Assembly (NCBI GenBank): GCA_017408735.1
Contig: JAFQUB010000021.1
Span: 1-64,000, forward strand
Direction of reading: 5' to 3'
Source of the DNA: Lachnospiraceae bacterium
Lineage (GTDB): Bacteria > Bacillota > Clostridia > Lachnospirales > Lachnospiraceae
Length of the DNA stretch: 64,000 nucleotides
The position numbers were made by a program, and so were the translations under genes. This document shows, one piece after another, positions 1-9,774 of the stretch. The first letter of the stretch is position 1. Each line of letters begins with the position of its first letter. A model generated the notes under the pieces. The model was not told the origin of the DNA and did no database searches. It saw only the letters and a program-made list of their open reading frames with translations.

Positions 1-33
1 CAAATCCTTTATTTATGCCACTATCAGGGCATT

Positions 34-77
34 AAAAAAAAGAACCCGACACAGTATTTCTACTATGTCAGATTCTT
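34..77 (-). terminator. Rho-independent terminator of guaA
   Basis: Read on the minus strand, a hairpin of about 16 bp with two weak positions and a GAAA-type loop is followed directly by a run of eight T. It begins about 70 bases after the guaA stop codon, as expected for the end of that transcript. Confidence 0.85.
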
Positions 78-146
78 GGGATTATAAAAAATAAAATTCT
101 CTTTTGCCTTTCAAATGAAAGTTATGCTTGCCCTTTGACATTTGTA

Positions 147-1688
147 TTACTCAAACTCAATCGTCCCAGGCGGCTTACTAGTCAAATCATACACAACTCG
201 ATTCACGCCCTTAACCTCATTAATCACTCTCGTCATAACCCGCTGCAACACCTCAAACGGAATCTCCGCTGCCTCTGCAGTCATAAAGTCTGACGTAGTC
301 ACTGCTCTTAACGCCACTGCATAGTCATAGGTTCTCTCATCCCCCATAACCCCTACAGAACGCATATTGGTCAAAGCAGCGAAATACTGTCCAAGCTCCT
401 TGTCCACTCCGGCTTTCGCAATTTCCTCACGGTAAATCGCATCCGCATCCTGAACAATCTTCACCTTCTCAGCGGTTACTTCGCCAATAATACGAATTCC
501 AAGACCCGGTCCCGGGAATGGCTGACGATATACTAAGTATTCCGGAATACCTAACTCAAGTCCGGCTTTTCTAACTTCATCCTTAAATAGCAGACGAAGC
601 GGTTCAATGATTTCCTTAAAATCTACACAGTCAGGAAGTCCTCCCACATTGTGATGTGACTTAATTACTGCGGATTTTCCAAGTCCACTTTCGATTACGT
701 CAGGATAAATCGTTCCCTGAACCAGATAATCTACGGCACCAATCTTCTTTGCCTCTTCTTCGAATACACGAATAAATTCTTCACCGATAATCTTACGTTT
801 CTGTTCCGGTTCTTCTACGCCGGCAAGCTTTTCATAAAATCTTTCCTGAGCGTTGACACGGATAAAGTTAAGGTCATATGCACCGTCCGGTCCAAATACG
901 GCCTCTACTTCATCGCCTTCATTTTTACGGAGAAGACCGTGGTCTACGAATACACAGGTAAGCTGCTTTCCTACTGCTTTTGCAAGAAGAACAGCGGCTA
1001 CAGAAGAATCTACACCACCGGAAAGAGCACATAATACTTTACCGTTTCCAACCTTTTCACGAACTGCCTGAATAGTGCTTTCCACGAAAGAATCCATTTT
1101 CCAATCCCCGGAACATTTACAGATGTTCTTTACGAAATTAGATAACATTGTCATACCTTCCTGAGTATGCATAACCTCAGGATGGAACTGAACTGCATAT
1201 AAATTCTTAGCAGGATTTTCCATAGCTGCAACCGGACATACCGGAGTATGAGCGATAACCTTAAAGTCTTCCGGTGCTTTTTCAATATAGTCTGTATGAC
1301 TCATCCAACAAACTGTTTTTGCAGAAACACCTGCAAATAAAGCAGAAGAAGTATCCACGTCCACTTCTGTTTTTCCGTATTCACTGACAGGTGCTGTTGC
1401 CACCTTACCGCCGAGTAAGTGCGCCATAAGCTGAGAACCATAACAGATACCAAGTACAGGAACGCCCAGTTCGAATACCGCCTTATCAATAGTTGCGGAA
1501 TCCTCGCCATATACACTTTCCGGTCCACCGGTAAAAATGATACCCTTTGGATTCATTTCTTTGATTTTTTCCATATCCATATTGTGAGGATGAACTTCAC
1601 AATATACATTGCACTCTCTGACTCTTCGTGCAATGAGCTGATTATACTGTCCACCAAAGTCCAGTACTACAATCATTTCTCTTTCCAA
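147..1688 (-). CDS. guaA: GMP synthase (glutamine-hydrolysing)
   Basis: Converts XMP to GMP with ATP and glutamine, the last step of guanine nucleotide synthesis in the cytoplasm. The 513 residues have the normal family order. A class I glutamine amidotransferase comes first, with nucleophile Cys82 in GICYGSQ and the His-Pro-Glu triad part in FHPEV. The ATP pyrophosphatase domain follows, with the P-loop-like SGGVDSS, and then the GMP synthase C-terminal dimerisation domain ending PPGTIEFE. Translation probably starts at TTG, because an AGGAGG lies eight bases upstream and no better start fits. It appears monocistronic, with a promoter at 1783-1811 and a terminator at 34-77. The roughly 95-base leader does not show a purine riboswitch. 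Confidence 0.97.
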   Translation of the reverse strand: MEREMIVVLDFGGQYNQLIARRVRECNVYCEVHPHNMDMEKIKEMNPKGIIFTGGPESVYGEDSATIDKAVFELGVPVLGICYGSQLMAHLLGGKVATAPVSEYGKTEVDVDTSSALFAGVSAKTVCWMSHTDYIEKAPEDFKVIAHTPVCPVAAMENPAKNLYAVQFHPEVMHTQEGMTMLSNFVKNICKCSGDWKMDSFVESTIQAVREKVGNGKVLCALSGGVDSSVAAVLLAKAVGKQLTCVFVDHGLLRKNEGDEVEAVFGPDGAYDLNFIRVNAQERFYEKLAGVEEPEQKRKIIGEEFIRVFEEEAKKIGAVDYLVQGTIYPDVIESGLGKSAVIKSHHNVGGLPDCVDFKEIIEPLRLLFKDEVRKAGLELGIPEYLVYRQPFPGPGLGIRIIGEVTAEKVKIVQDADAIYREEIAKAGVDKELGQYFAALTNMRSVGVMGDERTYDYAVALRAVTTSDFMTAEAAEIPFEVLQRVMTRVINEVKGVNRVVYDLTSKPPGTIEFE

Positions 1689-1718
1689 TGTATTTTCCTC
1701 CTGTTATTTCATGACAAC

Positions 1719-1747
1719 TTCGAAAGTTTCTGACTTTCCCTTTCGAA
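1719..1747 (-). other. Small stem-loop in the guaA leader
   Basis: An 8-bp inverted repeat (TTCGAAAG/CTTTCGAA, 13-base loop) lies between the guaA promoter and its ribosome binding site. No T-run follows on the minus strand, so it is not a terminator. It may affect leader stability; no function is shown. Confidence 0.4.
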
Positions 1748-1782
1748 TATTTTCAAAAAATATGTCAAAGCGTCTACCTACT

Positions 1783-1811
1783 ATTATATGGTATCGCCTA
1801 GTGAAAGACAA
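1783..1811 (-). promoter_or_regulatory. Sigma-A-type promoter of guaA
   Basis: On the minus strand, TTGTCT (-35) and TATAAT (-10) are separated by 17 bases, about 95 bases upstream of the guaA start. Confidence 0.7.
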
Positions 1812-1819
1812 GTACTTTT

Positions 1820-3148
1820 TCACCGGTACTGCTTAGGAATCCATTTTCCTCTCTTATAATGAATCACAAAACACACAGACCTTACGCACCAGTCCAATAT
1901 CATGGCAATCCATATACCTTTTACACCCAAGCCCAGATTGTCTGCCAAAATGTAACTTGGTGCAATTCTCACTGCCCACATGGAAACTACTGACACAATA
2001 AGGCAGAACTTGACATCGTTGGCTGCGCGCAGCGTATTTGGTATACAAAAAGACAATGGCCAGATAAGGCAGGCACAAATCGCATGAAAAATAATAATCC
2101 ACCGGGTAATTTCTGCCGCTTCCGTCCCCAAATTATAAAGTTTAATTAGAACCGGAAGAAGGGCAACCACAATAAGATTTATTAAAAACATAGTTGCATA
2201 TGCTATTTTCATTAGTTTCTTATAATAATATTTTACCTGCTCATAGTCCCGGGCGCCTACACACTGAGCCGTCACAGACACCATAGCCATTCCGATTGCC
2301 AATCCCGGAATAATCTGGAACATAGCAATGGTATTTCCCACTGCGTTTGCCGCAATGGCAGAAGTTCCAAAAGTAGCCACCAGACTTAAAACCACTATTT
2401 TTCCCAGCTGGAACATACTGTTTTCCAGTCCGTTGGGCACTCCTATATACAAAATCTTCTTTATAATACTTCCGGTTAATTTAAATTTGAAAAATCCTTT
2501 TAAGGTAATATCCCTTTTTTCGTTGAAAAGTAACGCCACAATAATCACCGCTGCCACAACTCTGGAAACCGTGGTAGGAATTGCTACTCCCGCAACTCCC
2601 ATATGGAATCCGAAAATTAAAACAGCATTTCCCACTATATTAATAGTATTCATAATAAGTGTTACAATCATAGTAACTTTAGAATTTCCCATAGCCCTGA
2701 ACAAAGCCGCACCCGCATTGTAAACCGCAATAAAAGGAATAGAAAGAGCCGTAATCAAAAGATATGTTTTTGCCGCACTCATAACCTCATCACTTATTTT
2801 TCCAAATACCCCTTGAAGCAGATTATTGTGAAATCCTATCATAACAGCCATTATGATTACCGAAATTATGCCCGCAAACACCAACAGCTGATTTGCTACC
2901 TTACAGGATTCTTTCCGGTTCTTGTGCCCCAGAAACTGACCTGCAACTACAGCTCCACCATTTGCCAGTGCTGCAAAAGCATTAATTAACAGTACATTTA
3001 CCGTATCCACCAATGACACGGCAGAAATCGCTGCTTCCCCTGTCTGGGACACCATAACCGTATCTGCCATTCCCACAAATACACTTAAAAACTGTTCGAT
3101 AATTAAAGGAATAATTAATTTTCTAATATCTTTATTGGTAAAAAGCAT
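1820..3148 (-). CDS. MATE family multidrug/toxin efflux transporter
   Basis: A 442-residue polytopic membrane protein of the usual MATE size, with about twelve hydrophobic segments. The N-terminal half has the typical IPLIIEQFL and MADTVMVSQTG signature around residues 13-37, and the pattern repeats weakly in the second half. MATE proteins export drugs or metabolites using a proton or sodium gradient; the substrate cannot be read from sequence. It has its own promoter in the 94-base gap after jetD (3189-3216), so it need not belong to the Wadjet operon although it follows it on the same strand. Confidence 0.9.
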   Translation of the reverse strand: MLFTNKDIRKLIIPLIIEQFLSVFVGMADTVMVSQTGEAAISAVSLVDTVNVLLINAFAALANGGAVVAGQFLGHKNRKESCKVANQLLVFAGIISVIIMAVMIGFHNNLLQGVFGKISDEVMSAAKTYLLITALSIPFIAVYNAGAALFRAMGNSKVTMIVTLIMNTINIVGNAVLIFGFHMGVAGVAIPTTVSRVVAAVIIVALLFNEKRDITLKGFFKFKLTGSIIKKILYIGVPNGLENSMFQLGKIVVLSLVATFGTSAIAANAVGNTIAMFQIIPGLAIGMAMVSVTAQCVGARDYEQVKYYYKKLMKIAYATMFLINLIVVALLPVLIKLYNLGTEAAEITRWIIIFHAICACLIWPLSFCIPNTLRAANDVKFCLIVSVVSMWAVRIAPSYILADNLGLGVKGIWIAMILDWCVRSVCFVIHYKRGKWIPKQYR

Positions 3149-3188
3149 GTAAAACCTCGATTCTTTTGTGTTTTTTGCACCAAATTGT

Positions 3189-3216
3189 ATTATATTCCTT
3201 TAAATGAAAAAATCAA
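3189..3216 (-). promoter_or_regulatory. Promoter of the MATE transporter gene
   Basis: TTGATT and TATAAT, spaced by 16 bases on the minus strand, lie between the jetD stop and the MATE start. Confidence 0.6.
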
Positions 3217-3242
3217 TATACAATTTCACAAAAACGGCTAAT

Positions 3243-4529
3243 TTAATCCTTATTTATTTTAAGATAATTCCACATATTTTCTTGATATCCCGCTACTTTT
3301 TCTTTTTCTATCCACTGACCTGCTCTTTGTAGTACGGGGTCTGTAAGAGATGCAAGCTGTCTCAAACGCTTTTCACTAACTACTTCCATAGATTTAGCCC
3401 GGTTATAATCTTCCCATTCATAATGCCAGAAAAGCAATTGTTTCCCATAGCGGTCTTTTAATTTTTGTGCAATATTAAGTCCCTCCGGATCAAAATCCCC
3501 TGAATACCAGAATTCACACCCTGTCTCCGCCAAAAAATCCAGTAAAACAAAAACTGCCAGACGCAGCTGCCCATTCGCACATATCACAGAAGCTTTTCCT
3601 TTTGTTTCTTCTGCCAGCTTTTGAAAAACAGAAGGATTTTCTACAATATATACCTGTTGCCCCATTCCTTCTACTGACTTTAAGTTTCCCAAATGATTCA
3701 AATTCAACTGCAACATTTCCCCTTGCTCTTGGAACCCCTGCATACCTTTATGTATTTCTCCGGAAGACAAGTAACCCCTAATACCAATACAGGTTACACT
3801 GTTTGAAATATCATCTTTCAAAACTCCTGCTCTATATAATAATTCCGCTTTCATTTCTGCGTTCTGCTTTTGAGGATAACTAAGATCGCACACACCGCAA
3901 ATTCCATAAAGGAGATAACGAAACATTTTAGTTCCTTCATCAAAATAATGCGGATTTCCCGTAATAAAGGAGGCAAACACCGGTAGACGCTGCTTTTCTT
4001 TTTTCCATACCGGTAATTCATTTAAGGCCTTTAACAAATACGGAATGTGTTCCAATGCCCATTTTGTATTTTTTTCTTCCTCCTGACAGAGTAGCCGATA
4101 AGCTCCTTCTTTTTTGTTAATAGTACTCCAAAACCACTGTCCTGCCTTAGTATCTTCAAATCCTTCTGCCATTTGACAAAAATTTTGTTCTTGCTGCTTT
4201 TTTCGTCGTATTTCCCGCTCCTTTTTAGATATCATTTCTTTAGGAAAATATTCATATAGAAGTTCTTCAAAAGAAATTTCCGAAAACTTTGTCTGTTGTA
4301 AAGCTTTTACCATTCTTTCCACAGAAACTGTCAGGGATTTTCTATGGTGACAATCTATTTGTAAAAATCCTTCTAACACATCTCTTTCTTCTTCTTTTAA
4401 TGAGCTTAGTGTCACGGTTCCACCCACACGGCCTAAGGATACATATCGCTTTTGAAATCCTTCAAACAACCGCCGAAACCCTGGCTGTTTAAAGTATTCC
4501 AATGCCTCGTCTAGATTTTCATTTTCCAT
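3243..4529 (-). CDS. jetD: Wadjet nuclease subunit JetD (TIGR02679/DUF2399-like, TOPRIM)
   Basis: Last gene of a four-gene JetABCD set. JetD proteins are the nuclease part of an SMC-like complex that cuts small circular DNA such as plasmids. The 428 residues begin with a winged-helix-like region resembling the TIGR02679 N-terminus (GRVGGTVTLSSL near residues 33-44). They end with a TOPRIM-like fold carrying the putative metal ligands Glu297 (in VENPSVF) and Asp345/Asp347 (in SGDFDPEG). All key acidic residues are present, so the nuclease looks intact. It starts eight bases after jetC with a good AAAGGG ribosome site. Family assignment is by motif reading only; the Wadjet subtype was not tested. 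Confidence 0.85.
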   Translation of the reverse strand: MENENLDEALEYFKQPGFRRLFEGFQKRYVSLGRVGGTVTLSSLKEEERDVLEGFLQIDCHHRKSLTVSVERMVKALQQTKFSEISFEELLYEYFPKEMISKKEREIRRKKQQEQNFCQMAEGFEDTKAGQWFWSTINKKEGAYRLLCQEEEKNTKWALEHIPYLLKALNELPVWKKEKQRLPVFASFITGNPHYFDEGTKMFRYLLYGICGVCDLSYPQKQNAEMKAELLYRAGVLKDDISNSVTCIGIRGYLSSGEIHKGMQGFQEQGEMLQLNLNHLGNLKSVEGMGQQVYIVENPSVFQKLAEETKGKASVICANGQLRLAVFVLLDFLAETGCEFWYSGDFDPEGLNIAQKLKDRYGKQLLFWHYEWEDYNRAKSMEVVSEKRLRQLASLTDPVLQRAGQWIEKEKVAGYQENMWNYLKINKD

Positions 4530-4537
4530 AATCCCTT

Positions 4538-7500
4538 TTACCCTTCTTCCTCATTTACCATTAACTGTCTTACTTTTCCATTCCATTTATATGGAAGAAC
4601 AGACACATATTTTGCATTTTCCGGACGCAGCAACTGATATATGGCAAGGCTTGGAACGGTATCGCAGTCCCCCCATAAAATCTGTGAATTGATAATAAAC
4701 TCAAATTCAAGTTCCACCATAAGACGAAACATATCCCTAATATTGGTATCATCTACACCGGCAAAGGCCTCATCCAGAGAAATTAATCTTGGCGCATCCT
4801 CTCTTGCTCCCTGATATTTTGCCACTACAGCAGAAAACAAAGGAACATACATAGACATAGCTTTTTCTCCACCACTAAAAGTAAAGAATGCATTATTGGT
4901 AAGTTCTTTTTTCTTTTCCCCTGTTTTTTCATAAAACAATTGAAATTCAAACCATTTCCGATAATCCAGTACTTCTTTCATAATTCCATGAAAGCTTTTG
5001 GTATTTCCGGTATCTTCCATGCGTCTTCTTGCTTCTTCTACCTTGGACTGGAAATGCGCAGATAGCTGTTCAATTTCTTCTTCCCGCATAATACCTGCAT
5101 CTTTTTTCAGCAATTCTACCAGCTTTCCGGTATCTAACTGTCCCTCTTCTTCTGCCTTCTTTTTCTTCCAAATCAAGCTCAGCCGCAACCCACTGGATGT
5201 ATTCATGCTTCCCATGAGAGCATTCATATTGTCTACCCATTTTTCGCTGTTATAAATTTTCAAACGAATTTTCTTACTTATTGTATGTGCCAGTATATCT
5301 TCAAACAGCGTCCTGTCACTTTCCTTTACAAGGTTTTTCTGTATTTCTGCATCTTCCTTAAGTCCATGTACCAGTACCGGAAAAGTAACTTCTTTTCCTT
5401 TATACTTTCCAAGAATGTCCAGTCTTCGTAGCCCTGGATCAGCTCCATGAGTATATTTCTCATAATTTTCTTTTGGAAAAAGATATTTTAATACCAAACC
5501 AAATTCTGCCATTTCCCCTTTATATTTATGATAACGCTCCTGCAAGGCACCTGCCATATCAAGACTGCTCTTATCTGTTTCTTGCCATAAAACCTTTACC
5601 AAACGTCTGGCTTTCTGTATAGAGGTTTCTTCTTTTTCTCCCTGAAAATTCTCCACATATCCTAAGGATACTTCATCCTCAAAGCCATACTGCATCAGCT
5701 GATATCTTTCCTGCATTTTTTCCTGTTTGTCTTTCAGCTCCTGCTTCTGACCTTCCATGTTGTTTATATTTCCTTCCAACAATCCCTGCTTTTTCGAACA
5801 CTCAGTCATCTTATGTGGCATTTCCCTTAGTCGTTCTATACAATATTCAAGCTTGGCTTTTACTGCTTCGTAATCCTCCAATTTTAACTGTTCCTCGTAT
5901 TTTGCAATTTCCAGCTCATTCACTTTCACCTGTTGCTCTAAACGATTTAAGTCATACCTTAATTCTTCCATATCCATCTGAATATTTTCTAACTGACTTT
6001 GATAAGTATGATACATTTCCAAATTATGCAGATATTCTTTGTGAATATTTTCCAGCTTCAACACATCTATTTTATATGTATCCAGTTCCTCCTTCGCACC
6101 ATGGAAAACAGATAAATCACTTTTTAAATATACTTTCCGGCATATACCGGCAGCCTCTACTCTTATTTCTGCCAATTCTTCCTGTATTTGTTTTATTTCT
6201 AACCGTAGTTTTTCTATTTCTTCTTCTTTCTTCAACAGTTCTTTTTCTACTCTTTCAAGCTCTGTAACTGCGATTTTTACATCATCCTCTTTTGGCAAAT
6301 CTTCAAACTCTTTATCAAGCACTTTCTTCCTTTGCTCTAATAGCTTCAGTTCTTCTTCTAAGACAGCTACCTGCTCTTTTTTATCCTCTGCCAACTTTGT
6401 AAAAATACATATCTGTTCCTGCTTAAAAGCTTCTCTTGCCTTTACACCAATATATTTTGCCTGATAATTTCCTGAAATAGTTCCCTGCAGAATTCCCTGC
6501 CAGAAAATCCCCTTATCAGTAATTCCTGAACTTCCTTCCACCGTACCAATACTATCTAATATTGTGGAGAGCTCCTGGTAAAATACAATATCATCCTGCT
6601 CCATGGATATTTCCAGAAAATCACTGATACTATTTTGAATACGATCCGTTGAGCTAAACAGGTAAGTATCCCGCATACCTTCTCTGTAGGTCATTACCCG
6701 CTCTTTGTAATGATCCGGAACTACCGCTGCATCCAACACCCCCATATGCAAAAGAGCTTCTTCTAAACGGTTTCTCTGTTCCTCCGATACCTTTTCACTA
6801 AAATCAATCACCTTATAAAAGGGTTCGTAAGAAATCCCCTGTTCCCGCATCCATTCCCTGTTTTTTTCTACTTCCATATCTCTTTCCGGTTCCGGATCCT
6901 TTTTTTCAATCCATACCTGCAATTCCTCTTGAATTTCTTTTAATTCTGCTTTTTCATTTGCCAATTTATTATCAAGAATCAGGGAGTTTTCTACAAGCTC
7001 ACTTCTCTTAGCCTCCTTCTGTTCCCGAATGCTTTCTTTAATTTCTGCAAAATCACAATTGGCATCAAACTGATTCATAAGAGTAACCAACCGTTGTTCC
7101 AATTCTTCACTAAGATATAATTCCTGATTTTCCCTAATCCATTGATAGAACTTTTCAATCCACTCACTTTTTACCTGTTCACTTTGCTGAATCAGGAGTT
7201 CTTTTTCTTTTTCCTTCTCCTCTTTTTCTTTTTCAACCGCAGCACATACCACCTGTTTTTCTTCCAGTTTTTCTGCCTGCTTTTTCTCCTGCTCTAAAAT
7301 TCGAATACCTTCTTTTACATATTCAGACATCTTTTGAAGTTGTCCATTCACCCCCTCAAAGGAATAAGGTTCTTTCACATGCTCCAGCAATTCGGCACTC
7401 ATAAATTCATGTTCATCCAAGGAAACCACCTGAAGTCCCGCTTCCATTTCCTCCAGTTGTTCCTTCAATTCTGCAAGCTTTAGTTCACCCTCCTGCTCCT

Positions 7501-8626
7501 TTTGTTTCAAGTTGTTATCTGCCTCTATTTCTTGTTCCCGTTTCTGCTCTAAATTCTTCTCTTTACTTTCTGACTGATTTTGAAGCTCTATCACATCCTG
7601 TTCAAGCTTCTGTTTCTTCTCCACCAGTTGACTTAGATCATTTTTGTCTAATTCTTCTTTTTGTTTCTTGAGTGTTTCTTCTTCCATTTGCAGTTCTAAA
7701 AGTCTTTTACCCTCTGCTTCAAATTCTTTTCTGCAGTTTTCCTGTTCTTTTTCTAAGTTTTCCAGACTTTTCACTGTTTTTGTATATACTTCCTCTGCCT
7801 CCACAAATCCTTTGGCTTTTTCGTACAACACACATTGATTGTATTGTTCATAGGTTTCCAAAATCTTCTCGGAAGCTTTTTTGCTTTCTTCTAATGTTTC
7901 CAATTGCGCCTTTAAGTTATCCATATTTTCAATGGCTTCTGACATTGGCCTTAAATCCTCATCAGACAAAGGCGGCAAGGAGCTACTTAGAATTTCATTT
8001 AATACTGTTGGCTTAAAATCCTTTGAAAGTTTTGGAGTACGAAGCTGAATAAGCAAATCCACAAGTTCTTTATATTCTTCTACCGTCTCATAGCCAAAGA
8101 GCTTGTCGTTGACCATTTTCATATAATCTTTTTGCCCCTCTAATACCTGGCCGCCTTCACCAAGCCGAAAAGTTAGTTCCTGCTTACTTAATGTGATTTT
8201 TTCTTTCATATTTTTATATAAATAGAAATCTTTTCCGATCCTTCTTCCATCTGTAATCACAAAATGCCAGGAATCCAGTTTTTTATTTTTTCTGGCACAC
8301 AAACCAATTCCAACAGTTAAATATGTGTCACTTTCTTTTCGTTTAAATTCCATATATAAATATCCGGTTCGCTCCTGTCTGTCATCATTTTCTTCCAACA
8401 GGTAATTTTCCAGTTTTCTTGCTTTTGTCCCAAAAGGATCCAGTCTTTCTGAGGCTTTATTTCCATCTAAAAGTAACGGAATAAAACTTTGCATGGTAAC
8501 AGACTTACCGGACCCATTTGCACCTCGCAATAACATTCTTCCATCAATAAACTGAAATTCCTCTTCATCATAATACCAAAAGTCAATCAGACCTATTTTA
8601 TTTATTTCCCATCTACTTACCTGCAT
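4538..8626 (-). CDS. jetC: Wadjet SMC-like ATPase JetC (TIGR02680-like)
   Basis: A 1362-residue SMC/MukB-like motor. The Walker A motif GANGSGKS is at residues 35-42. Very long Glu/Lys-rich coiled-coil stretches surround a central non-coiled hinge region (roughly 600-740). The ABC signature SGGEK is at about 1251, and Walker B LISLDEAFAGVDD starts at about 1281. It is therefore a complete ATPase with head-hinge-head layout. In known Wadjet systems JetC with JetA and JetB forms the loop-extruding complex that senses circular DNA size and activates JetD. Its start overlaps the jetB end by 14 bases and is backed by AGGAG, suggesting translational coupling. No frameshift is seen. Confidence 0.92.
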   Translation of the reverse strand: MQVSRWEINKIGLIDFWYYDEEEFQFIDGRMLLRGANGSGKSVTMQSFIPLLLDGNKASERLDPFGTKARKLENYLLEENDDRQERTGYLYMEFKRKESDTYLTVGIGLCARKNKKLDSWHFVITDGRRIGKDFYLYKNMKEKITLSKQELTFRLGEGGQVLEGQKDYMKMVNDKLFGYETVEEYKELVDLLIQLRTPKLSKDFKPTVLNEILSSSLPPLSDEDLRPMSEAIENMDNLKAQLETLEESKKASEKILETYEQYNQCVLYEKAKGFVEAEEVYTKTVKSLENLEKEQENCRKEFEAEGKRLLELQMEEETLKKQKEELDKNDLSQLVEKKQKLEQDVIELQNQSESKEKNLEQKREQEIEADNNLKQKEQEGELKLAELKEQLEEMEAGLQVVSLDEHEFMSAELLEHVKEPYSFEGVNGQLQKMSEYVKEGIRILEQEKKQAEKLEEKQVVCAAVEKEKEEKEKEKELLIQQSEQVKSEWIEKFYQWIRENQELYLSEELEQRLVTLMNQFDANCDFAEIKESIREQKEAKRSELVENSLILDNKLANEKAELKEIQEELQVWIEKKDPEPERDMEVEKNREWMREQGISYEPFYKVIDFSEKVSEEQRNRLEEALLHMGVLDAAVVPDHYKERVMTYREGMRDTYLFSSTDRIQNSISDFLEISMEQDDIVFYQELSTILDSIGTVEGSSGITDKGIFWQGILQGTISGNYQAKYIGVKAREAFKQEQICIFTKLAEDKKEQVAVLEEELKLLEQRKKVLDKEFEDLPKEDDVKIAVTELERVEKELLKKEEEIEKLRLEIKQIQEELAEIRVEAAGICRKVYLKSDLSVFHGAKEELDTYKIDVLKLENIHKEYLHNLEMYHTYQSQLENIQMDMEELRYDLNRLEQQVKVNELEIAKYEEQLKLEDYEAVKAKLEYCIERLREMPHKMTECSKKQGLLEGNINNMEGQKQELKDKQEKMQERYQLMQYGFEDEVSLGYVENFQGEKEETSIQKARRLVKVLWQETDKSSLDMAGALQERYHKYKGEMAEFGLVLKYLFPKENYEKYTHGADPGLRRLDILGKYKGKEVTFPVLVHGLKEDAEIQKNLVKESDRTLFEDILAHTISKKIRLKIYNSEKWVDNMNALMGSMNTSSGLRLSLIWKKKKAEEEGQLDTGKLVELLKKDAGIMREEEIEQLSAHFQSKVEEARRRMEDTGNTKSFHGIMKEVLDYRKWFEFQLFYEKTGEKKKELTNNAFFTFSGGEKAMSMYVPLFSAVVAKYQGAREDAPRLISLDEAFAGVDDTNIRDMFRLMVELEFEFIINSQILWGDCDTVPSLAIYQLLRPENAKYVSVLPYKWNGKVRQLMVNEEEG

Positions 8627-9764
8627 CTTCTGTCTCCTTTTTCAGAAATTCTTCCGGATATATGCCACATATTTTTCCTGCCACCGGCATCACTGTAATA
8701 TCCCTTGTAATATTATCTACCTGAATCATGCCCAAATGTTCCAGCTCTTCCATAATAATCTGTGTAAACTCTTCTTCTGACATTTCTCTGTATTTTTTAG
8801 CAAATCCATCATTAAACTTTTCTTTACATTCTTCCACAATACGCTTAAATTCTACCTCTGACAGAAAAATGGTTTCATTGACTTTCAGCACTAATTTTTC
8901 TGCTTTTACTTTTTCTTGAATCAGATAGAACAATAATAAAATAGCATCAGAAATACTGTTGTTTCCCGGAAATAACTTTCCTAAATTTCCTTCTTCCCCT
9001 ATCATTAAATACGCACTGGACTTGTGAACCTGTAACTGACAATCCAGAAGTTTTTCCAAATCTGACTCAATAACACCCCGATAATTTCGAATATAAGCAA
9101 AGTCCTCATCCTGTTCTATTTCTCTGTAAACCCCCATAGACAAAAGGAGCTTCCTGTATACCCTCTGTCTTCGAATGATTCCCCTGTCTTCATCCATATC
9201 CATCCAATCACTTTGAAAAAAATCTTCTATTTGCTGATATTCACTGATATCCTGGGTAAAGTTTCTGGTAAAATATTTAGACACTCCTGTATTTTCATAA
9301 AGTGCCTCAGTTTCCAAATTGGTTGCAAACCCGTCCTCACTTCCATCATTGCTGTAAAATAAGTCCTGTTTCATACAAAACTTAATAACACGAATTAATT
9401 TTCTCCGGTGTTCGTATACAGTCCATTCGATATTACCACCCGGATACTGCGCTTTCACATATTCCGTTAATTGAGAAAGCACAAATTGCTCCTCTGCTTC
9501 TTTATCTTCCAGAAACATCAATATAAGACAAAAAAACACATATTCCATCTCACTGGTAAACTCATTGATTCCCATCCATGACTGTGCTTCCCCCGGAAGC
9601 TTTTCCATTTTAATTAATGTTCCATTACTAATAATACGATAGCCTAATTTATCTGTCACAAATTCTTTTATGGAGCCTATTTCGTCTTTTACATGATAAT
9701 ATTTTTCCCGCTCTTTTGCTTTTATAATATAACGATGATTCATTAATTCTTCAAATACATTCAT
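8613..9764 (-). CDS. jetB: Wadjet MukE-like subunit JetB (TIGR02678/DUF2398-like)
   Basis: About 383 residues from the preferred ATG, which has AGGGTGA five bases upstream; an in-frame TTG 21 bases earlier lacks a ribosome site. The protein is soluble, rich in charged helices and resembles the DUF2398/TIGR02678 family, the MukE-like partner in JetABCD complexes. Position is the main support: between a TIGR02677-like jetA (10-base gap) and jetC (14-base overlap). It has no catalytic motif, as expected for a scaffold subunit. Confidence 0.82.
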   Translation of the reverse strand: MNVFEELMNHRYIIKAKEREKYYHVKDEIGSIKEFVTDKLGYRIISNGTLIKMEKLPGEAQSWMGINEFTSEMEYVFFCLILMFLEDKEAEEQFVLSQLTEYVKAQYPGGNIEWTVYEHRRKLIRVIKFCMKQDLFYSNDGSEDGFATNLETEALYENTGVSKYFTRNFTQDISEYQQIEDFFQSDWMDMDEDRGIIRRQRVYRKLLLSMGVYREIEQDEDFAYIRNYRGVIESDLEKLLDCQLQVHKSSAYLMIGEEGNLGKLFPGNNSISDAILLLFYLIQEKVKAEKLVLKVNETIFLSEVEFKRIVEECKEKFNDGFAKKYREMSEEEFTQIIMEELEHLGMIQVDNITRDITVMPVAGKICGIYPEEFLKKETEDAGK

Positions 9765-9774
9765 ACACTTCACC

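Noticed and set aside
1689..1783. Purine riboswitch ahead of guaA
   Set aside because: The leader has only one simple hairpin; the three-way junction and conserved loop bases of the purine aptamer were not found.
5815..6267. Long open frames opposite jetC
   Set aside because: They mirror the Glu/Lys-rich coiled-coil coding sequence, lack ribosome sites and give improbable Phe/Leu/Ser-rich proteins.
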